A stretch of 11,253 bases of DNA. It comes from Parcubacteria group bacterium. Its GTDB lineage: Bacteria; Patescibacteriota; Minisyncoccia; Phycocordibacterales; GCA-002724975. Positions 7,013 through 11,253 of this stretch are shown one piece after another (positions within the stretch are counted from its first letter, which is position 1; each line of letters starts with the position of its first letter). A program made the translations under genes and the position numbers. The notes under the pieces were generated by a model that worked only from the letters and a program-made list of their open reading frames with translations, did not search any database and was not told where the DNA came from. Location of the stretch: positions 1 to 11,253 of the forward strand of contig PBQF01000018.1 in the NCBI GenBank assembly GCA_002724975.1, written 5' to 3'.

Positions 7013-7843
7013 CTAACTATCAAGTAATTCAACCTCTTTTTTTAAATAAGCCAGGTTACTGTCTTCTCTCGAAATTACTCCTTCAAGAATTACCGGATAT
7101 TGCCTTATAAATTCCTTGGTCTTACTGCTGGGAGTCTTTCCTATAATTGACCAGAGGGCATGATGAGGATCATAGTTTATATAACCCTTGTTAGCATACA
7201 GATTCTCTTTTTCCAGACGGGAAGAGTAGCTGAAATGTATCTGTTTGATGCGGTCACGTAAAGCATCGACCGAAACGAAGTCATCAAAGGTAAAATTTTC
7301 ATGATCCTTGATATGACAGATATCCAAACATAATTTAAATTCAGGGCAATCATTGAAAATCTGTATCAAATCGTCTACACGGCTACCGCATCCGCTTCCG
7401 AAACCATTATTTTCGATGTAGATTTCTACGTGAGGCAGAAAAGCATCTAATACTTTTTTGACTTTTATTGGTTCATGTTGAAAATGGTGCGCATGTATTA
7501 TTACAGTGTCCACTTCAAGATCTTTCAGCATTTTTGATAAAATATCCAGCTTTTCAGATATACATTTAGAGCTTGTTAGAAATTCCGGCTCCATATCTCC
7601 TATATGCACTGATTTGTATTTTAACTTTGAAAATTGTGAATAAAACCATGGTTCAAAATCATCAATGCCACGCAATTTATTAGGTATCAAGGATATTTCC
7701 AAACCCTGAGACAACGCCCTCTTTTCTTCTAACATTTTGAATTTCATCATGCAGTCTAGAGGAGTACCAAGAAGTTTCATTCTTTGTTCTGCATCTGTAC
7801 GGAAATACCAGAGAACACCCGTACCCGGTACAATATAGGACAT
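7013..7843 (-). CDS. Xylose-isomerase-like TIM-barrel protein (sugar isomerase/epimerase family)
   Basis: The 276-residue protein has the pattern of the xylose isomerase-like/AP endonuclease 2 superfamily: short hydrophobic strands ending in metal-ligand residues. Visible strands are GLEISLIP (47-54), KYKSVHIGD (75-83), VDTVIIHAHHF (111-121), VEIYIENNG (139-147), FKLCLDICHIKDH (169-181), IKQIHFSYSS (199-208) and YPVILEGVIS (249-258). Glu144, Asp174, His177, His203 and Glu254 are candidate ligands for one or two divalent metals, as in sugar epimerases and endonuclease IV. The last strand with a carboxylate (ILEG) is typical. It has no signal peptide and should be cytoplasmic. Its place directly ahead of neuB suggests it isomerises or epimerises a hexosamine derivative or sugar intermediate, which is inference. 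A DNA-repair endonuclease is less likely given the context. The ATG at 7843 has no clear Shine-Dalgarno sequence. Confidence 0.8.
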   Translation of the reverse strand: MSYIVPGTGVLWYFRTDAEQRMKLLGTPLDCMMKFKMLEEKRALSQGLEISLIPNKLRGIDDFEPWFYSQFSKLKYKSVHIGDMEPEFLTSSKCISEKLDILSKMLKDLEVDTVIIHAHHFQHEPIKVKKVLDAFLPHVEIYIENNGFGSGCGSRVDDLIQIFNDCPEFKLCLDICHIKDHENFTFDDFVSVDALRDRIKQIHFSYSSRLEKENLYANKGYINYDPHHALWSIIGKTPSSKTKEFIRQYPVILEGVISREDSNLAYLKKEVELLDS

Positions 7844-7950
7844 TTCAATCTTAATATACTTAGTGAATAGGAGAATAGAATACGTTTATCATACAGGAAT
7901 CCGGCATATCAAGCTCAAACAGGAGTAGTCTGGCAAAGAGACGCTTCTCA

Positions 7951-9210
7951 TTATTCTCTCCATATTCCATCACCCCATTCCATTGTCTCCATGTTCCAGC
8001 CTTCCGGGACCCATTCAGCCCCATGTTTGACTGTACCATGGCGGCAATTCTTACACGCCAGAATATCTACTCTCCGATTCTCCTTTTGTAATAGCCTTAT
8101 CTTCTTCAACTTATCGGAATGCCAGGCATCCTCCAATGTTATTTCAGGATAACTTAACATTTCCTTCATTTTGTTTACCGTAATTTCTTTCGACCGTGTA
8201 CCAAGATACCTTCCTAATACCATTTCATCTTCCTCATTATGAGCTCCAGTGCAAGGAATAACACAACCGTTAGCAGAAACGGTTAAACGCTGAAAAGGAT
8301 ACTGACATGCCCAATTCTTCAAAACAGCCTCTTCCGGGATGTTTTCACCTCTGAAATCCAATATCTCATTAATGGTAACCCAACCAACACCAATATCCTT
8401 CATAAACTGATAATATGCCATCGGATCTTTTGCGATAGGAGGATATATGGTATTTGCTCTTATCTGTGGACGTTTCTTTCCCAGTTTATCACGGTATGAA
8501 ACAAGAACCTCTATACTTCTTAACAGTTTTTGGAATGCGTTGTAATCATTCCCTTTTTTATTTGCCGGAGTCCTTATCTTCCTGTAATTTTCTTCCAACC
8601 CATCAATAGAAATACTGATCCAGCTGGGCTCTGCATCGACAATCGCCTTCGCCATTTCATCATCGATCATTTGGCCGTTAGTGAGTGAAGTAATTTCAAG
8701 TATTCCTTTTTTCCTGGCATATGCCAGAACATCTGGAAACCTGACTTCATTCCCATCCTCATCCCTGGAACGATACATCGTCGATTCTCCACGCCAGCTG
8801 AAAAGCATAGACGGCACACCTAATACCGCACACTCATCGATGACATTCTTTACTATATTCCATGGTAACACACGCTGTGATCCAACGGCGGAATCTTGAA
8901 ACTCTTCGGTTATCGTATAACACATTGGACAATTCAAATTACAGTTACTCACAAGCTCGCAACATACGGCAAGTGGAGCTTCCCCGGGATCAAACTCCTT
9001 TGCCCTCCGATACCATTCGGAACGGTATTCATTGTATCTTCCTAACTCCTCTTTTGTCTCAAATAAAGATCTTGTAAATTCTTCTATCCTCTCCGGACTG
9101 TCAAAGCTATACTGTTGGTTGTTTACTGGCATTCTGTCAGATTTTTTCTGCCACTTTTTAGACAATTCTCCATCTCTGGGGTGAATCTTAATTTTATTCT
9201 CTACACTCAT
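7951..9210 (-). CDS. Radical SAM/SPASM-domain protein (419 aa)
   Basis: After an 80-residue charged N-terminal region, CCELVSNCNLNCPMCY (83-98) contains the Cys90-x3-Cys94-x2-Cys97 radical SAM triad. Following motifs are MLFSWRGESTMYRS (134-148, the GGEP equivalent), ITSLTNGQMI (173-182) and WISISIDGLEENYRKIR (197-213). The C-terminus has an auxiliary-cluster region with Cys302, Cys316, Cys320, Cys386 and Cys389 (ACQYPFQRLTVSANGCVIPC, later CKNCRHG). The protein ends in an unusual Trp-rich tail (WVPEGWNMETMEWGDGIW, from about residue 400). The ATG overlaps the carbamoyltransferase stop by four bases (ATGA), and AAGGGG seven bases upstream is a good ribosome-binding site, so the two should be co-translated. 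Substrate is unknown. Coupling to a carbamoyltransferase suggests the same sugar or nucleotide-sugar is modified by both, but this is inference. Confidence 0.9.
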   Translation of the reverse strand: MSVENKIKIHPRDGELSKKWQKKSDRMPVNNQQYSFDSPERIEEFTRSLFETKEELGRYNEYRSEWYRRAKEFDPGEAPLAVCCELVSNCNLNCPMCYTITEEFQDSAVGSQRVLPWNIVKNVIDECAVLGVPSMLFSWRGESTMYRSRDEDGNEVRFPDVLAYARKKGILEITSLTNGQMIDDEMAKAIVDAEPSWISISIDGLEENYRKIRTPANKKGNDYNAFQKLLRSIEVLVSYRDKLGKKRPQIRANTIYPPIAKDPMAYYQFMKDIGVGWVTINEILDFRGENIPEEAVLKNWACQYPFQRLTVSANGCVIPCTGAHNEEDEMVLGRYLGTRSKEITVNKMKEMLSYPEITLEDAWHSDKLKKIRLLQKENRRVDILACKNCRHGTVKHGAEWVPEGWNMETMEWGDGIWRE

Positions 9211-10925
9211 TTTAACACCCCTTTATGCACAATATAATTACCGATGACTAATGCATCAAGTCCGCAAGTATAGAATGTCTTTATTGCATCGCCCGGTGAA
9301 CAGACAATAGGCTCCCCATTCAGATTAAAAGACGTGTTTAGTACAATTGGGATGCTAGTTATTTTTTTGAATTCCTCAATCAAGGAATAAAATTCAGGAT
9401 TCAACTCATTTGTAACCGTTTGGATCCGTCCCGACCCGTCAACATGGACTACCGCTGGGATTTCATTCCGTTTGTCCGGCTTGACTGAATAAACTTTTTC
9501 CATAAACGGTACATCCCCACCCTTCCCAATTTCAAAGTACTCTTCCTGCTTCTCTTTAATAACAGCCGGAGCAAAAGGCCGAAAACTTTCTCTGAATTTC
9601 ACGGCCCTGTTCACTTTGTCCTTCATATCGCCATTCCTTGGATCAGCCAGAATTGACCTATTCCCCAGAGCTCTCTGCCCAAATTCCATCCTGCCCTGAA
9701 ACCACCCGATTATATTACCCTCCGAAATAAGTTTTGCTGCTTTTTTGGATATATTTTCTTCGTAAGTATAATTCAGGTTGTATCCCTTTAATGTTTCTTC
9801 GATTTCACTGTCGGTATATTGAGGTCCATAATAATTGTGTTGCATTGGAGTTCCTCGTTCTTCTCCCAGAATGTGATTGTAGAGATAGAACGCCGCACCA
9901 AAACAATTCCCACTATCATCGGGACAGGAGGAAACAAATAGGTTATCAAAAGGAGTCAATTCCAGAACTCTTCCATTAAACACGGAATTCATAAAGAAAC
10001 CACCGGAAAGGACAAGATTTTTTTCTCTTGTTTGCTGAGACAGCCAATTCAGTAAATGGACAACAGCTTCTTCCGATATTCTTTGTAGCGCTGAGGCAAT
10101 CTCAAAATGACGTTCCTGCAATTCTTCATTTCTCTCCCTGGCACTTCCAAATGTTTCTACAAGCCTTTCCGTATATAAACTTGGTTGATCATGTAAAAAC
10201 CCCTTAAAATAGCTAAGATTCAGCTCAAAGCCACCATCTACCTGAAACCTGACAACCTCTTCTTTCAAAAGTTTATAAAATCTGTTATTCGAATCAGCAT
10301 AGGAAGCTAAAGCCATTACCTTCCACTCATCAGAGTTTGACATGAAACCAAGATACTCCGTAAAAGTACTGTATAAAGCGCCTAAGGAATGTGGATAATT
10401 GATACCTTTTACAAAATTAATTTTATTGTCTTTTCCATGGCAAAATGTAGTAGATTCAAACTCGCCCTGGGCATCTGCTGTAAGGATCGCTGCAGATGAA
10501 AATGGAGAGAGAAAAAATCCGTTCGCCGCATGTGTCCTGTGGTGTGTAATATAGTAAGTTTTGATCTTCCCAAAACTCCCTGAAATCTCCTGGAAAACGT
10601 AATCCACCTCGGGCCTTACGTATAATTGCATAAGATTATCCGGAATAGAATATAACTGCTCAACCATGTGACGTCTCTGCCCGGAATAAATCGGATTAAA
10701 CTTTGTAAAGTATATACCAGGATTCCAGGATGTGGCGATATAATCAACTTGCCCCGTTGTTATACTGGCTTCTTTCAAACAATACTTGATTGTTTCAAGT
10801 GGAAATTTCCGTGTAAGTTTTTCCCTTGTGAACCGCTCTTCCGCTGCAGCCGCAACAATTTTACCATCTTCAAGCAAACAGGCTGAAGAAATATGCATCT
10901 CGTGATTAATTCCAATTATTTTCAT
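9207..10925 (-). CDS. NodU/CmcH-family O-carbamoyltransferase
   Basis: The 572-residue length and both domains match NodU/CmcH/TobZ carbamoyltransferases, which move a carbamoyl group from carbamoyl phosphate, through an adenylated intermediate, to a hydroxyl of a sugar or antibiotic. The N-terminal Kae1-like domain starts IIGINHEMHISSACLLEDG (3-21) with EERFTREK (29-36). HHRTHAANGF (128-137) carries the metal-binding histidines, followed by ILTADAQGEFESTTF and LVLSGGFFMNSVFNGR (304-319). The C-terminal YrdC-like domain has GRMEFGQRALGNRSILADPR (411-430), RESFRPFAPAV and the closing SIPIVLNTSFNLNGEPIVCS (524-543). All family landmarks look intact, so it should be active. It is joined by ATGA overlaps to the acetyltransferase upstream and the radical SAM/SPASM gene downstream. 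In this setting it most likely decorates a surface-glycan sugar, as NodU does on Nod factors. Confidence 0.95.
   Translation of the reverse strand: MKIIGINHEMHISSACLLEDGKIVAAAAEERFTREKLTRKFPLETIKYCLKEASITTGQVDYIATSWNPGIYFTKFNPIYSGQRRHMVEQLYSIPDNLMQLYVRPEVDYVFQEISGSFGKIKTYYITHHRTHAANGFFLSPFSSAAILTADAQGEFESTTFCHGKDNKINFVKGINYPHSLGALYSTFTEYLGFMSNSDEWKVMALASYADSNNRFYKLLKEEVVRFQVDGGFELNLSYFKGFLHDQPSLYTERLVETFGSARERNEELQERHFEIASALQRISEEAVVHLLNWLSQQTREKNLVLSGGFFMNSVFNGRVLELTPFDNLFVSSCPDDSGNCFGAAFYLYNHILGEERGTPMQHNYYGPQYTDSEIEETLKGYNLNYTYEENISKKAAKLISEGNIIGWFQGRMEFGQRALGNRSILADPRNGDMKDKVNRAVKFRESFRPFAPAVIKEKQEEYFEIGKGGDVPFMEKVYSVKPDKRNEIPAVVHVDGSGRIQTVTNELNPEFYSLIEEFKKITSIPIVLNTSFNLNGEPIVCSPGDAIKTFYTCGLDALVIGNYIVHKGVLK
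9218..9223 (-). promoter_or_regulatory. Ribosome-binding site of the 419-aa radical SAM/SPASM gene
   Basis: AAGGGG on the minus strand lies seven bases before the ATG at 9210, within the last codons of the carbamoyltransferase gene. Together with the ATGA stop/start overlap it supports both the start chosen and translational coupling. Confidence 0.55.
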
Positions 10926-11253
10926 TTATTTTTTTTAGGCCATGCATGTAAAACATACCGCATTGAATCTAAAGAGAAACCTGTACGTTGATATAATTTT
11001 CGAGCACTTTTGTTCAATGATTGAGTTTCTACGAAAACTTCATATTTGTCACCATATTCTTTTGTAATCCTTGACATCAGAGAGCGACCTAAGCCATGTC
11101 TCTGAAAAGGTTTCAGCACTCCAATAATGTGTAAAGTAATATTTTCATTATTAACAAAGTTAATAGTAGCCATACCTGCAGGTTGCGTTTGTAAATACAC
11201 AACAGCAATTTTGTCTGCGCGTCCCATACAATAATTCCTGACAGAATCAGACC
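10922..11253 (-). CDS. GNAT-family N-acetyltransferase, 5' end cut by window edge
   Basis: The frame is open to the right edge. An internal ATG at 11227 would give 101 residues, but the upstream codons (SDSVRNYC) look like coding sequence and GNAT domains are normally about 140-180 residues, so I treat it as partial. Visible parts counted from that ATG are strand AVVYLQ, GMATINFV, strand LHIIGVLKPFQRHGLGRSLM (32-51) with the acetyl-CoA pyrophosphate loop Q-R-H-G-L-G, and SARKLYQRTGF (70-80), the usual C-terminal helix ending in a Tyr and GF. The transferred group and acceptor are unknown; N-acetylation of an amino sugar that feeds NeuB is plausible. Its TGA stop overlaps the carbamoyltransferase ATG, indicating co-translation. 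Confidence 0.85.
   Translation of the reverse strand, partial: SDSVRNYCMGRADKIAVVYLQTQPAGMATINFVNNENITLHIIGVLKPFQRHGLGRSLMSRITKEYGDKYEVFVETQSLNKSARKLYQRTGFSLDSMRYVLHAWPKKNK

Noticed and set aside
1..11253. CRISPR arrays, tRNA or rRNA genes, transposase genes and IS-type terminal repeats
   Set aside because: No repeated spacer-like units, cloverleaf-like segments, ribosomal RNA stretches or transposase motifs were seen on reading; subtle ones would need a computed search.

Overview
All recognisable genes lie on the minus strand, so the biology reads from the right edge (base 11253) to the left edge (base 1). The window is an AT-rich, accessory surface-glycan biosynthesis locus centred on a sialic-acid-type (nonulosonic acid) pathway and unusually rich in radical SAM enzymes. 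Four full-length radical SAM proteins, at least two with cobalamin-binding domains, point to an anaerobic or microaerophilic bacterium, probably Gram-negative. Anammox-type Planctomycetes, Leptospira-like or other uncultured lineages would fit, but nothing in the window fixes the taxon.

In transcription order: a GNAT acetyltransferase cut by the right edge; a NodU/CmcH carbamoyltransferase; a radical SAM/SPASM protein (these three are joined by 4-base ATGA overlaps); a xylose-isomerase-like TIM-barrel protein; a complete NeuB/SpsE-type nonulosonate synthase; a B12-binding radical SAM protein (463 aa); a second radical SAM/SPASM protein (340 aa); a 59-codon remnant of another B12-binding radical SAM gene; a 675-aa B12-binding radical SAM protein with a long unassigned C-terminus; a truncated pyruvate-kinase-like reading frame; a stand-alone NeuB C-terminal/SAF frame overlapping it; and the first 32 codons of an SpsF/NeuA-type nucleotidyltransferase cut by the left edge.

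Taken together, NeuB would make a nonulosonic acid from phosphoenolpyruvate and a hexosamine derivative, the SpsF/NeuA-like enzyme would activate a sugar with a nucleotide, and the acetyltransferase, carbamoyltransferase, TIM-barrel protein and radical SAM enzymes would tailor the sugars (N-acyl, carbamoyl, epimer, deoxy or C-methyl changes). No glycosyltransferase, flippase or polymerase is visible, so this is an internal piece of a larger cluster.

The left third looks rearranged. Two gene relics flank the 675-aa radical SAM gene: the N-terminal stub of another B12 radical SAM gene upstream, and a pyruvate-kinase N-terminus joined out of frame to a NeuB C-terminus downstream. The second relic may instead be a new kind of split phosphoenolpyruvate-binding/SAF protein, because the SAF frame has its own GTG start and a strong Shine-Dalgarno sequence.
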